Assembly: GCF_029227915.1 (NCBI RefSeq)
Contig: NC_079877.1
Coordinates: forward strand, 7,380,001-7,444,000
DNA: 64,000 bases
Direction: 5' to 3'
From: Hydractinia symbiolongicarpus
Taxonomy: Eukaryota; Cnidaria; Hydrozoa; Anthoathecata; Hydractiniidae
Below, piece after piece: positions 12,225 through 24,812 of the stretch (positions within the stretch are counted from its first letter, which is position 1; the number at the start of each line of letters is the position of its first letter). Both the position numbers and the translations under genes were made by a program. A model generated the notes under the pieces. It saw only the letters and a program-made list of their open reading frames with translations. It did not search any database and was not told the DNA's origin.

Positions 12225-14831
12225 AGTGGAAGCGCTTCATTTAAAAACTTAGATAAATAAGTCATTTTTTACTGTGGGATCAATCCTAGCCGTTATCGCG
12301 CGCTGAAAAATTGCGACAGTTTCAAAAACTACATTTCAATGACGTTCTAACTGTATCAGTCCGTTTGAGTTACAACGGTTGCGTCACATATTAGTACCAA
12401 CACGTATCTAGTGATTTTCTTCCGATATTACTAAGTTGTATTGGTTTTAACAGTGAAACGATTGACTGTGGGAATTAATTTAACTAACTTTGGACTGTGA
12501 CCTGATAAATGTGATAAATGAGACAATTGGACTCTAAGAAATGACATTCTTCTTAATTTGACATGATTGTAGGAACTCAGCGATTACACTGGGCGCTGTG
12601 GTTGCGCTTTATTTAAAAATTAGGATAAATAAGTCATTTTTTACTGTAGGACGCATCCTAGTCGTTAGTCCGCGCTGAGGAAATAGAGACAGTTTCAAAA
12701 ACTACATTTCATTGACTTTCTAACAGTTTTAATCCGTTTGAGTTACAACGGTTGCGTCACACATTCGTACCAACATGTATTTAGTGATTTTTTTCTGATA
12801 TTACTAAGTTGTATTGGTTTTAACAGTGAAACGATTGACTGTGGGAATTAATTCAACTAACTTTGGACTGTGACCTGATAAATGTGATAAATGAGACAAT
12901 TGGACTCCAAGAAATAACATTCTTCTTAATTTAACGTGAATGCCGGAACTTAGCGATTACATTGGGCGCTGTGGTAGCGCTTTATTTAAAAATTTAGATA
13001 AATAAGTCATTCTTTACTGTGAGACCAATCGTAGCCGTTGTCGCGCGCTGAAAAAATAGCGACAGTTTCAAAAACTACATTTCAATGACGTTCTAACGGT
13101 TTCAGTCCGTTTGAGTTACAACGGTTGGGTCACATATTTGCACCAACATGTATTTAGCGATATTTTTCTCATATTACTAGTTTGCATCGCTTTTAACAGT
13201 GAAACGATTGACTGTGGGACTTAATTGAACTGATTTTGGACTGTGACTTTATAAATGTTATAAGTGAGAAAATTGGACTCTAAGAAATGACATTCTTCTT
13301 AATTTGACATGATTGTAGGAACTCAGAGATTACACTGGACCCTGTGGTAGTGATTCATTTAAAAATTTAGATAAATAAGTCAATTTTACTGTGGGACCAA
13401 TAATAGCCGTTAGCGCGCGCTAAAGATATAGAGACAGTTTCGAAAACTCCATTTCATTGACTTTCTAACGGTGTCAATCCGTTTGAGTTACAACGGTTGC
13501 GTCACACATTCGTACCAACATGTATTTAGTGATTTTTTCCCGATATTACTAAGTTATATCGCTTTTAACAATGAAATGATTGACTGTGGAGCTTAATTGA
13601 GCTAGCTTTGGCCTGTGACCTTATAAATGTGATAAGTGATCCAACTGGACTCCAAGAAAAAACATTCTTCTTATTTTGACATGATTGTTGGAACTCAGCG
13701 ATTACACTTGGCACAGTGGAAGCGCTTCATTTAAAAACTTAGATAAATAAGTCATTTTTTACTGTGGGACCAATCCTAGCCGTTATCGCGCACTGAAAAA
13801 TTGCGACAGTTTCAAACACTACATTTCAATGACGTTCTAACTGTATCAGTCCGTTTGAGTTACAACGGTTGCGTCACATATTCGTACCAACATGTATCTA
13901 GTGATTTTCTTCCGATATTACTAAGTTGTATTGGTTTTAACAGTGAAACGATTGACTGTGGGAATTAATTCAACTAACTTTGGACTGTGACCTGATAAAT
14001 GTGATAAATGAGACAATTGCACTCCAAGAAATAACATTCTTCTTAATTTGACGTGAATGCCGGAACTTAGCGATTAGATTGGGCGCTGTGGTAGTGATTC
14101 ATTTAAAAATTTAGATAAATAAGTCAATTTTACTGTGGGACCAATCCTAGCCCATAGCGCGCGCTGAAGATATAGAGACAGTTTCGGAAACTCCATTTCA
14201 ATGACTTTCTAACGGTGTCAATCCGTTTGAGTTACAACGGTTGCGTCACACATTCGTACCAACATGAATTTAGTGATTTTTTTCCGATATTACTAAGTTG
14301 TATCGCTTTCAACAGTAAAACGATTGACTGTGGGACTTAATTGAACTGATTTTGGACTTTGACCTTATAAATGTGATAAGTGAGCCATTTTGACTACAAG
14401 AAATAACATTCTTCTTAATTTTACATGATTGCTGGAACTCAGCGATTACACTGGGCGCTGTGGTTGCGCTTTATTTAAAAATTAAGATAAATAAGTCATT
14501 TTTTACTGTAGGACGCATCCTAGTCGTTAGTCCGCGCTGAGGAAATAGAGACAGTTTCAAAAACTACATTTCATTGACTTTCTAACAGTTTTAATCCGTT
14601 TGAGTTGCAACGGTTGCGTCACATATTCGCACCAACATGTATTTAGTGATTTTCTTCCCGTATTACTAAGTTGTATCGCTTTCAACAGTGAAACGATTGA
14701 CTGTGCGACTTAATTGAACTGATTTTGGACTTTGACCTGATAAATGTGATAAATGAGCACTTTTGACTACAAGAAATAACATTCTTCTTAATTTGACATG
14801 ACTGCTGGAACTCAGCGATTACACTGGGTGC

Positions 14832-15181
14832 TGTGGTAGCGCTTTATTTAAAAACTTAGATAAATAAAATTTTTCTTACTGGGGGACCAAACCTAGCCGT
14901 TAGCACGTGCTGAATAAATAGGAACAGTTCCAAAGGCTATATTTCATTGACTTACTAACGGTATAAATCCGTTTGAGTTACAGAGGTTTTATTTAGCGAT
15001 AGTATTCGGATATTACTAGGTTGCATCGCTTTTAACAGTGAAACGTTTGACTGTGGGACTTAAGTGAACTGATTTTAGTCTTTGACCTTATAATTGTGAT
15101 AAATGAGCCAGTTTGACTACAACAAATAACACTCTTCTTAATTTAACATGATTGCTGGAACTCAGCGATTACGCTGGGCGC
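14832..15181 (+). repeat. Short (350 bp) monomer lineage, copy 3
   Basis: This is the copy B counterpart of 10782, at offset 4050, with the same ~25 bp internal deletion (gttacagaggttttattt) and no difference that I noticed in the diagnostic segment. Confidence 0.9.
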
Positions 15182-15925
15182 TGTGGTAGCGCTTTATTAA
15201 AAAATTAAGACAAATCAGTCATTTTTTACTGTGGGACTAGTCCTAGCCGTTAGTTCGGGCTGAAGAAATAGAGACAGTTTCAAAAACTACATTTCATTGA
15301 TTTTCTAACGGTGTCCATTCGTTTGAGTTACAACATTGTCGTCACATATTCGTACCAACATGTATTTAGTGATTTTTTTCCGATATTACTAAGTTGTATT
15401 GCTTTTAACAGTGAAACGATTGACTGTGGGACTTAATTGAACTGATTCTGGACTGTAACCTTATGAATGCGATAAATGAGCCAATTGGACTTCAAGAATA
15501 ACATTCTTCTTAATTCGACATGATTGCTGGAATTCAGCGAGTACACTAGGCTCTGTGGTATCGCTTTATTTAAAAATTAAGAAAATAAGTTATTTATAAG
15601 TGTGGGACCAATCCTAGCCGTTATAGCGCATTGAAGAAATAGAGAGAGTTTCAAAAACTACATTTCATTGACTTTCTAACGGTGTCAATCCGGTGGAGTT
15701 ACAACGGTTGCGTCACAAATTCGCACCAACACGTATCTAGTGATTTTCTTCCGATAGTTCTAAGTTGTATTGGTTTTAACAGTGAAACGATTGACTGTGG
15801 GAATTAATTGAACTTATTCTGGACTGTGATCTTATAAATGTGATGAATGAGCTAATTGGTCTCCAAGAAATGACATTCTTCTTAATTTGACATGATTGTA
15901 GGAACTCAGCGACTACACTGGACCC

Positions 15926-16274
15926 TGCGGTAGTGATTCATTTAAAAATTTAGATAAATAAGTCAATTTTACTGGGGGACCAATCCTGGCCGTTAGCACG
16001 TGCTGAATAAATAGGAACAGTTCCAAAGGCTATATTTCATTGACTTACTAACGGTATAAATCCGTTTGAGTTACAGTGGTTTTATTTAGCGATAGTATTC
16101 GGATATTACTAGGTTGCATCGCTTTTAACAGTGAAACGTTTGACTGTGGGACTTAAGTGAACTGATTTTAGTCTTTGACCTCATATTTGTGATAAATGAG
16201 CCAGTTTGACTACAACAAATTACATTCTTCTTAATTTAACATGATTGTTGGAACTCCGCGATTACACTTGGCGC
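15926..16274 (+). repeat. Short (349 bp) hybrid monomer, copy 4
   Basis: This is the copy B counterpart of 11876, at offset 4050. It carries both the internal deletion (gttacagtggttttattt) and the long/short fusion junction near 15967-15976, so the fusion predates the 4 kb duplication. Confidence 0.88.
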
Positions 16275-17017
16275 AGTGGAAGCGCTTCATTTAAAAACTT
16301 AGATAAATAAGTCATTTTTTACTGTGGGATCAATCCTAGCCGTTATCGCGCGCTGAAAAATTGCGACAGTTTCAAAAACTACATTTCAATGACGTTCTAA
16401 CTGTATCAGTCCGTTTGAGTTACAACGGTTGCGTCACATATTAGTACCAACACGTATCTAGTGATTTTCTTCCGATATTACTAAGTTGTATTGGTTTTAA
16501 CAGTGAAACGATTGACTGTGGGAATTAATTTAACTAACTTTGGACTGTGACCTGATAAATGTGATAAATGAGACAATTGGACTCTAAGAAATGACATTCT
16601 TCTTAATTTGACATGATTGTAGGAACTCAGCGATTACACTGGGCGCTGTGGTTGCGCTTTATTTAAAAATTAGGATAAATAAGTCATTTTTTACTGTAGG
16701 ACGCATCCTAGTCGTTAGTCCGCGCTGAGGAAATAGAGACAGTTTCAAAAACTACATTTCATTGACTTTCTAACAGTTTTAATCCGTTTGAGTTGCAACG
16801 GTTGCGTCACATATTCGCACCAACATGTATTTAGTGATTTTCTTCCCGTATTACTAAGTTGTATCGCTTTCAACAGTGAAACGATTGACTGTGCGACTTA
16901 ATTGAACTGATTTTGGACTTTGACCTTATAAATGTGATAAATGAGCAATTTTGACTACAAGAAATAACTCTTCTTAATTTGACATGATTGCTGGAACTCA
17001 GCGATTACACTGGGCGC

Positions 17018-18134
17018 TGTGGTAGCGCTTTATTTAAAAATTAAGATAAATAAGTCATTTTTAACTGTGGGACCAATCCTAGCCGTTATAGCGCGCTAAA
17101 GAAATAGAGACAGTTTCAAAAACTACATTTCATTGACTTTCTAACGGGGTCAATCCGTTTGAGTTACAACGGTTGCGTCACACATTCGTACCAACAAGTA
17201 TTTAGTGATTTTTTTCCGATATTACTAAGTTGTATCGCTTTCAACAGTGAAACGATTGACTGTGGGACTTAATTGAACTGATTTTGGACTTCGACCTTAT
17301 AAATGTAATAAATGAGCGATTTTGACTACAAGAAATAACATTCTTCTTAATTTGACAAGATTGCTGGAACTCAGCGATTACACAGGGCGCTGTGGTAGCG
17401 CTTTATTTAAAAATTAAGAAAATAAGTTATTTTTTAGTGTGGGACCAATCCTAGCCGTTATCGCGCATTGAAGAAATAGAGACAGTTTCAAAAACTACAT
17501 TTTATTGACTTTCTAACGGTGTCAATCCGTTTGAGTTACAACGGTTGCGTCACATATTCGCACCAACATGTATTTAGTGATTTTCTTCCGATATTACTAA
17601 GTTGTGTTTTTTTTAACAGTGAAACGATTGACTGTGGGAGTTAATTGAATGATTCTGGACTGTGACCTTACAAATGTGATGAAGGAGCTAATTGGTCTCC
17701 AAGGAATAACATTCTTCTTAATTTGACATGATTGCTGGAACTCAGCGATTACGCTGGGCGCTGTGGTAGCGCTTTATTAAAAAATTAAGACAAATAAGTC
17801 ATTTTTTACTGTGGGACTAGTCCTAGCCGTTAGTTCGGGCTGAAGAAATAGAGACAGTTTCGAAAACTCCATTTCATTGACTTTCTAACGGTGTCAATCC
17901 GTTTGAGTTACAACGGTTGCGTCACACATTCGTACCAACATGTATTTAGTGATTTTTTTCCGATATTACTAAGTTGTATTGGTTTTAACAGTAAAACGAT
18001 TGACTGTGGGAATTAATTCAACTAACTTTGGACTGTGACCTGATAAATGTGATAAATGAGACAATTGCACTCCAAGAAATAACATTCTTCTTAATTTGAC
18101 GTGAATGCCGGAACTTAGCGATTAGATTGGGCGC
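17018..18134 (+). repeat. Three-monomer module copied from 7430-8546
   Basis: Monomers start at 17018, 17391 and 17762. They match 7430, 7803 and 8174 at a constant 9588 bp and share rare variants: cttatagcgcgctaaag-type text, cacagggcgctgtgg, aagaaaataagttatttttt, and the T-run gttgtgttttttttaacag. The preceding stretch (from about 16790) also matches 5720 onward, at offset 11077. The module is a long-range copy within the same array. Confidence 0.88.
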
Positions 18135-20741
18135 TGTGGTAGCGCTTCATTTAAAAATTTAGATAAATAAGTCATTCTTTACTGTGGGACCAATCGTAGC
18201 CGTTGTCGCGCGCTGAAAAACTAGCAACAGTTTCAAAAACTACATTTCAATGACGTTCTAACGGTGTCGGTCCGTTTGAGTTACAACGGTTGGGTCACAT
18301 ATTTGTACCAACATGTATTTAGCGATATTTTTCTCATATTACTAGTTTGCATCGCTTTTAACAGTGAAACGATTGACTGTGGGACTTAATTGAACTGATT
18401 TTAGACTGTGACCTTATAAATATTATAAGTGAGAAAATTGGACTCTAAGAAATGACATTCTTCTTAATTTGACATGATTGTAGGAACTCAGCGATTACAC
18501 TGGACCCTGTGGTAGTGATTCATTTAAAAATTTAGATAAATAAGTCAATTTTACTGTGGGACCAATAATAGCCGTTAGCGCGCGCTAAAGATATAGAGAC
18601 AGTTTCGAAAACTCCATTTCATTGACTTTCTAACGGTGTCAATCCGTTTGAGTTACAACGGTTGCGTCACACATTTGTACCAACATGTATTTAGTGATTT
18701 TTTCCCGATATTACTAAGTTATATCGCTTTTAACAATGAAATGATTGACTGTGGAGCTTAATTGAGCTAGCTTTGGCCTGTGACCTTATAAATGTGATAA
18801 GTGATCCAACTGGACTCCAAGAAAAAACATTTTTCTGATTTTGACATGATTGTTGGAACTCAGCGATTACACTTGGCACAGTGGAAGCGCTTCATTTAAA
18901 AACTTAGATAAATAAGTCATTTTTTACTGTGAGACCAATCCTAGCCGTTATCGCGCACTGAAAAATTGCGACAGTTTCAAAAACTACATTTCAATGACGT
19001 TCTAACTGTATCAGTCCGTTTGAGTTACAACGGTTGCGTCACATATTCGTACCAACATGTATCTAGTGATTTTCTTCCGATATTACTAAGTTGTATTGGT
19101 TTTAACAGTGAAACGATTGACTGTGGGAATTAATTCAACTAACTTTGGACTGTGACCTGATAAATGTGATAAATGAGACAATTGCACTCCAAGAAATAAC
19201 ATTCTTCTTAATTTGACGTGAATGCCGGAACTTAGCGATTAGATTGGGCGCTGTGGTAGCGCTTCATTTAAAAATTTAGATAAATAAGTCATTCTTTACT
19301 GTGGGACCAATCGTAGCCGTTGTCGCGCGCTGAAAAACTAGCAACAGTTTCAAAATCTACATTTCAATGACGTTCTAACGGTGTCGGTCCGTTTGAGTTA
19401 CAACGGTTGGGTCACATATTTGTACCAACATGTATTTAGCGATATTTTTCTCATATTACTAGTTTGCATCGCTTTTAACAGTGAAACGATTGACTGTGGG
19501 ACTTAATTGAACTGATTTTAGACTGTGACCTTATAAATATTATAAGTGAGAAAATTGGACTCTAAGAAATGACATTCTTCTTAATTTGACATGATTGTAG
19601 GAACTCAGCGATTACACTGGACCCTGTGGTAGTGATTCATTTAAAAATTTAGATAAATAAGTCAATTTTACTGTGGGACCAATAATAGCCGTTAGCGCGC
19701 GCTAAAGATATAGAGACAGTTTCGAAAACTCCATTTCATTGACTTTCTAACGGTGTCAATCCGTTTGAGTTACAACGGTTGCGTCACACATTTGTACCAA
19801 CATGTATTTAGTGATTTTTTCCCGATATTACTAAGTTATATCGCTTTTAACAATGAAATGATTGACTGTGGAGCTTAATTGAGCTAGCTTTGGCCTGTGA
19901 CCTTATAAATGTGATAAGTGATCCAACTGGACTCCAAGAAAAAACATTTTTCTGATTTTGACATGATTGTTGGAACTCAGCGATTACACTTGGCACAGTG
20001 GAAGCGCTTCATTTAAAAACTTAGATAAATAAGTCATTTTTTACTGTGGGACCAATCCTAGCCGTTATCGCGCACTGAAAAATTGCGACAGTTTCAAAAA
20101 CTACATTTCAATGACGTTCTAACTGTATCAGTCCGTTTGAGTTACAACGGTTGCGTCACATATTCGTACCAACATGTATCTAGTGATTTTCTTCCGATAT
20201 TACTAAGTTGTATTGGTTTTAACAGTGAAACGATTGACTGTGGGAATTAATTCAACTAACTTTGGACTGTGACCTGATAAATGTGATAAATGAGACAATT
20301 GCACTCCAAGAAATAACATTCTTCTTAATTTGACGTGAATGCCGGAACTTAGCGATTAGATTGGGCGCTGTGGTAGCGCTTCATTTAAAAATTTAGATAA
20401 ATAAGTCATTCTTTACTGTGGGACCAATCGTAGCCGTTTTCGCGCGCTGAAAAACTAGCAACAGTTTCAAAAACTACATTTCAATGACGTTCTAACGGTG
20501 TCGGTCCGTTTGAGTTACAACGGTTGGGTCACATATTTGTACCAACATGTATTTAGCGATATTTTTCTCATATTACTAGTTTGCATCGCTTTTAACAGTG
20601 AAACGATTGACTGTGGGACTTAATTGAACTGATTTTAGACTGTGACCTTATAAATATTATAAGTGAGAAAATTGGACTCTAAGAAATGACATTCTTCTTA
20701 ATTTGACATGATTGTAGGAACTCAGCGATTACACTGGACCC
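18135..20741 (+). repeat. 3-monomer HOR, 1117 bp, about 2.5 tandem copies
   Basis: Monomers start at 18135, 18508, 18880, then 19252, 19625, 19997, then 20369. The repeat offset is exactly 1117 bp and extends from about 17970 to about 20798. Each copy holds a gtagcgcttc/cgtagccg monomer with gaaaaactagcaacag, a gtagtgattc/aataatagccg monomer and a cagtggaagcg monomer. The same triplet occurs once in copy A of the large duplication (8920-10036, also 1117 bp). Copies differ at very few bases, for example gtgagacc at 18930 against gtgggacc at 20047. Confidence 0.93.
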
Positions 20742-23344
20742 TGTGGTAGTGATTCATTTAAAAATTTAGATAAATAAGTCAATTTTACTGTGGGACCAAT
20801 CCTAGCCCATAGCGCGCGCTGAAGATATAGAGACAGTTTCGAAAACTCCATTTCAATGACTTTCTAACGGTGTCAATCCGTTTGAGTTACAACGGTTGCG
20901 TCACACATTCGTACCAACATGAATTTAGTGATTTTTTTCCGATATTACTAAGTTGTATCGCTTTCAACAGTAAAACGATTGACTGTGGGACTTAATTGAA
21001 CTGATTTTGGACTTTGACCTTATAAATGTGATAAGTGAGCCATTTTGACTACAAGAAATAACATTCTTCTTAATTTTACATGATTGCTGGAACTCAGCGA
21101 TTACACTGGGCGCTGTGGTTGCGCTTTATTTAAAAATTAAGATAAATAAGTCATTTTTTACTGTAGGACGCATCCTAGTCGTTAGTCCGCGCTGAGGAAA
21201 TAGAGACAGTTTCAAAAACTACATTTCATTGACTTTCTAACAGTTTTAATCCGTTTGAGTTGCAACGGTTGCGTCACATATTCGCACCAACATGTATTTA
21301 GTGATTTTCTTCCCGTATTACTAAGTTGTATCGCTTTCAACAGTGAAACGATTGACTGTGCGACTTAATTGAACTGATTTTGGACTTTGACCTTATAAAT
21401 GTGATAAATGAGCAATTTTGACTTCAAGAAATAACTCTTCTTAATTTGACATGATTGCTGGAACTCAGCGATTACACTGGGCGCTGTGGTAGCGCTTTAT
21501 TTAAAAATTAAGATAAATAAGTCATTTTTAACTGTGGGACCAATCCTAGCCGTTATAGCGCGCTAAAGAAATAGAGACAGTTTCAAAAACTACATTTCAT
21601 TGACTTTCTAACGGGGTCAATCCGTTTGAGTTACAACGGTTGCGTCACACATTCGTACCAACAAGTATTTAGTGATTTTTTTCCGATATTACTAAGTTGT
21701 ATCGCTTTCAACAGTGAAACGATTGACTGTGGGACTTAATTGAACTGATTTTGGACTTCGACCTTATAAATGTAATAAATGAGCGATTTTGACTACAAGA
21801 AATAACATTCTTCTTAATTTGACAAGATTGCTGGAACTCAGCGATTACACAGGGCGCTGTGGTTGCGCTTTATTTAAAAATTAAGATAAATAAGTCATTT
21901 TTTACTGTAGGACGCATCCTAGTCGTTAGTCCGCGCTGAGGAAATAGAGACAGTTTCAAAAACTACATTTCATTGACTTTCTAACAGTTTTAATCCGTTT
22001 GAGTTGCAACGGTTGCGTCACATATTCGCACCAACATGTATTTAGTGATTTTCTTCCCGTATTACTAAGTTGTATCGCTTTCAACAGTGAAACGATTGAC
22101 TGTGCGACTTAATTGAACTGATTTTGGACTTTGACCTTATAAATGTGATAAATGAGCAATTTTGACTACAAGAAATAACTCTTCTTAATTTGACATGATT
22201 GCTGGAACTCAGCGATTACACTGGGCGCTGTGGTAGCGCTTTATTTAAAAATTAAGATAAATAAGTCATTTTTAACTGTGGGACCAATCCTAGCCGTTAT
22301 AGCGCGCTAAAGAAATAGAGACAGTTTCAAAAACTACATTTCATTGACTTTCTAACGGGGTCAATCCGTTTGAGTTACAACGATTGCGTCACACATTCGT
22401 ACCAACAAGTATTTAGTGATTTTTTTCCGATATTACTAAGTTGTATCGCTTTCAACAGTGAAACGATTAACTGTGGGACTTAATTGAACTGATTTTGGAC
22501 TTCGACCTTATAAATGTAATAAATGAGCGATTTTGACTACAAGAAATAACATTCTTCTTAATTTGACAAGATTGCTGGAACTCAGCGATTACACTGGGCG
22601 CTGTGGTAGCGCATTATTTAAAAATTAAGAAAATAAGTTATTTTTTAGTGTGGGACCAATCCTAGCCGTTATCACGCATTGAAGAAATAGAGACAGTTTC
22701 AAAAACTACATTTTATTGACTTTCTAACGGTGTCAATCCGTTTGAGTTACAACGGTTGCGTCACATATTCGCACCAACATGTATTTTGTGATTTTCTTCC
22801 GATATTACTAAGTTGTGTTTTTTTAACAGTGAAACGATTGACTGTGGGAGTTAATTGAATGATTCTGGACTGTGACCTTACAAATGTGATGAAGGAGCTA
22901 ATTGGTCTCCAAGGAATAACATTCTTCTTAATTTGACATGATTGCTGGAACTCAGCGATTACACTGGGCGCTGTGGTAGCGCTTTATTAAAAAATTAAGA
23001 CAAATAAGTCATTTTTTACTGTGGGACTAGTCCTAGCCGTTAGTTCGGGCTGAAGAAATAGAGACAGTTTCGAAAACTTCATTTCATTGACTTTCTAACG
23101 GTGTCAATCCGTTTGAGTTACAACGGTTGCGTCACACATTCGTACCAACATGTATTTAGTGATTTTTTTCCGATATTACTCAGTTATATCGCTTTTAACA
23201 ATGAAATGATTGACTGTGGGGCTTAATTGAGCTAGCTTTGGCCTGTGACCTTATAAATGTGATAAGTGAGCCAACTGGACTCCAAGAAAAAACATTCTTC
23301 TTATTTTGACATGATTGTTGGAACTCAGCGATTACACTTGGCGC
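20742..23344 (+). repeat. Mosaic block with a tandem 744 bp doublet
   Basis: Monomers start at 20742, 21114, 21485, 21858, 22229, 22602 and 22972. 20742-21484 matches 14087 and 14459 (offset 6655). 21114-21857 is repeated at 21858-22601 (offset 744). 22602 and 22972 match 17391 and 17762 (offsets 5211 and 5210). The monomer at 21858 follows cacaggg, which elsewhere (7803, 17391) precedes the aagaaaataag subtype, so the doublet junction sits at the monomer boundary motif. Confidence 0.9.
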
Positions 23345-24462
23345 AGTGGAAGCGCTTCATTTAAAAACTTAGATAAATAAGTCATTTTTTACTGTGGGAC
23401 CAATCCTAGCCGTTATCGCGCGCTGAAAAATTGCGACAGTTTCAAAAACTACATTTCAATGACGTTCTAACTGTATCAGTCCGTTTGAGTTACAACGGTT
23501 GCGTCACATATTCGTACCAACATGTATCTAGTGATTTTCTTCCGATATTACTAAGTTGTATTGGTTTTAACAGTGAAACGATTGACTGTGGGAATTAATT
23601 CAACTAACTTTGGACTGTGATCTGATAAATGTGATAAATGAGACAATTGGACTCCCAGAAATCACATTCTTCTTAATTTGACGTGAATGCCGAAACTTAG
23701 CGATTACATTGGGCGCTGTGGTAGCGCTTCATTTAAAAATTTAGATAAATAAGTCATTCTTTACTGTGGGACCAATCGTAGCCGTTGTCGCGCGCTGAAA
23801 AAACAGCAACAGTTTCAAAAACAATATTTCAATGACGTTCTAACGGTGTCAGTCCGTTTGAGTTACAACGGTTGGGTCACATATTTGTACCAACATGTGT
23901 TTAGCGATATTTTTCTCATATTACTAGTTTGCATCGCTTTTAACAGTGAAACGATTGACTGTGGCACTTAATTGAACTGATTTTGGACTTTGACCTTGTA
24001 AATGTGATAAGTGAGCCATTTTGACTGCAAGAAATAACATTCTTCTTAATTTTACATGATTGCTGGAACTCAGCGATTACACTGGGCGCTGTGGTTGCGC
24101 TTTATTTAAAAATTAAGATAAATAAGTCATTTTTTGCTGTGGGACGAATCCTAGTTGTTAGTTCGCGCTGAAAAAATAGAGACAGTTTCAAAAACTACAT
24201 TTCATTGACTTTCTATCAGTTTTAATCCGTTTGAGTTGCAACGGTAGCGTCACATATTCGCACCAACATGTATTTAGTGATTTTCTTCCCGTATTACTAA
24301 GTTGTATCGCTTTCAACAGTGCAAAGATTGAGTGTGGGACTTAATTGAACTGATTTTGGACTTTGACCTGATAAATGTGATAAATGAGCACTTTTGACTA
24401 CAAGAAATAACATTCTTCTTAATTTGACATGACTGCTGGAACTCAGCGATTACACTGGGTGC

Positions 24463-24812
24463 TGTGGTAGCGCTTTATTTAAAAACTTAGATAAATAAGC
24501 TTTTTCTTACTGGGGGACCAAACCTGGCCGTTAGCACGTGCTGAATAAATAGGAACAGTTCCAAAGGCTATATTTCATTGACTTACTAACGGTATAAATC
24601 CGTTTGAGTTACAGAGGTTTTATTTAGCGATAGTATTCGGATATTACTAGGTTGCATCGCTTTTAACAGTGAAACGTTTGACTGTGGGACTTAAGTGAAC
24701 TGATTTTAGTCTTTGACCTTATAATTGTGATAAATGAGCCAGTTTGACTACAACAAATAACACTCTTCTTAATTTAACATGATTGCTGGAACTCAGCGAT
24801 TACGCTGGGCGC
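24463..24812 (+). repeat. Short (350 bp) monomer lineage, copy 5
   Basis: It matches 14832 at an offset of 9631 bp, with the same deletion (gttacagaggttttattt). It has a few private changes, such as ataaataagctttttc and ccaaacctggccg. Confidence 0.9.

Larger units (their letters stand above)
8547..12969 (+). repeat. Large duplication, copy A (12 monomers, ~4.42 kb)
   Basis: Monomers start at 8547, 8920, 9292, 9664, 10037, 10409, 10782, 11132, 11504, 11876, 12225 and 12597. The next ~4.05 kb repeats this block nearly base for base. Offsets are 4423 bp for the first three monomers and 4050 bp from 10037 onward, because the 9664-type monomer has no partner in copy B. Similarity seems to begin near 8321 and end near 12740. 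The block contains two short (~350 bp) monomers. Confidence 0.92.
12970..17017 (+). repeat. Large duplication, copy B (11 monomers, ~4.05 kb)
   Basis: Monomers start at 12970, 13343, 13715, 14087, 14459, 14832, 15182, 15554, 15926, 16275 and 16647. By eye only scattered single-base differences separate it from copy A, for example ctcagctatt at 11112 against ctcagcgatt at 15162. The clear structural difference is the absence of one whole 373 bp monomer: 14087 joins a 13715-type upstream context directly to a 10037-type monomer. The right limit is near 16790, where the sequence switches to a relative of 5570-7430. Confidence 0.92.
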
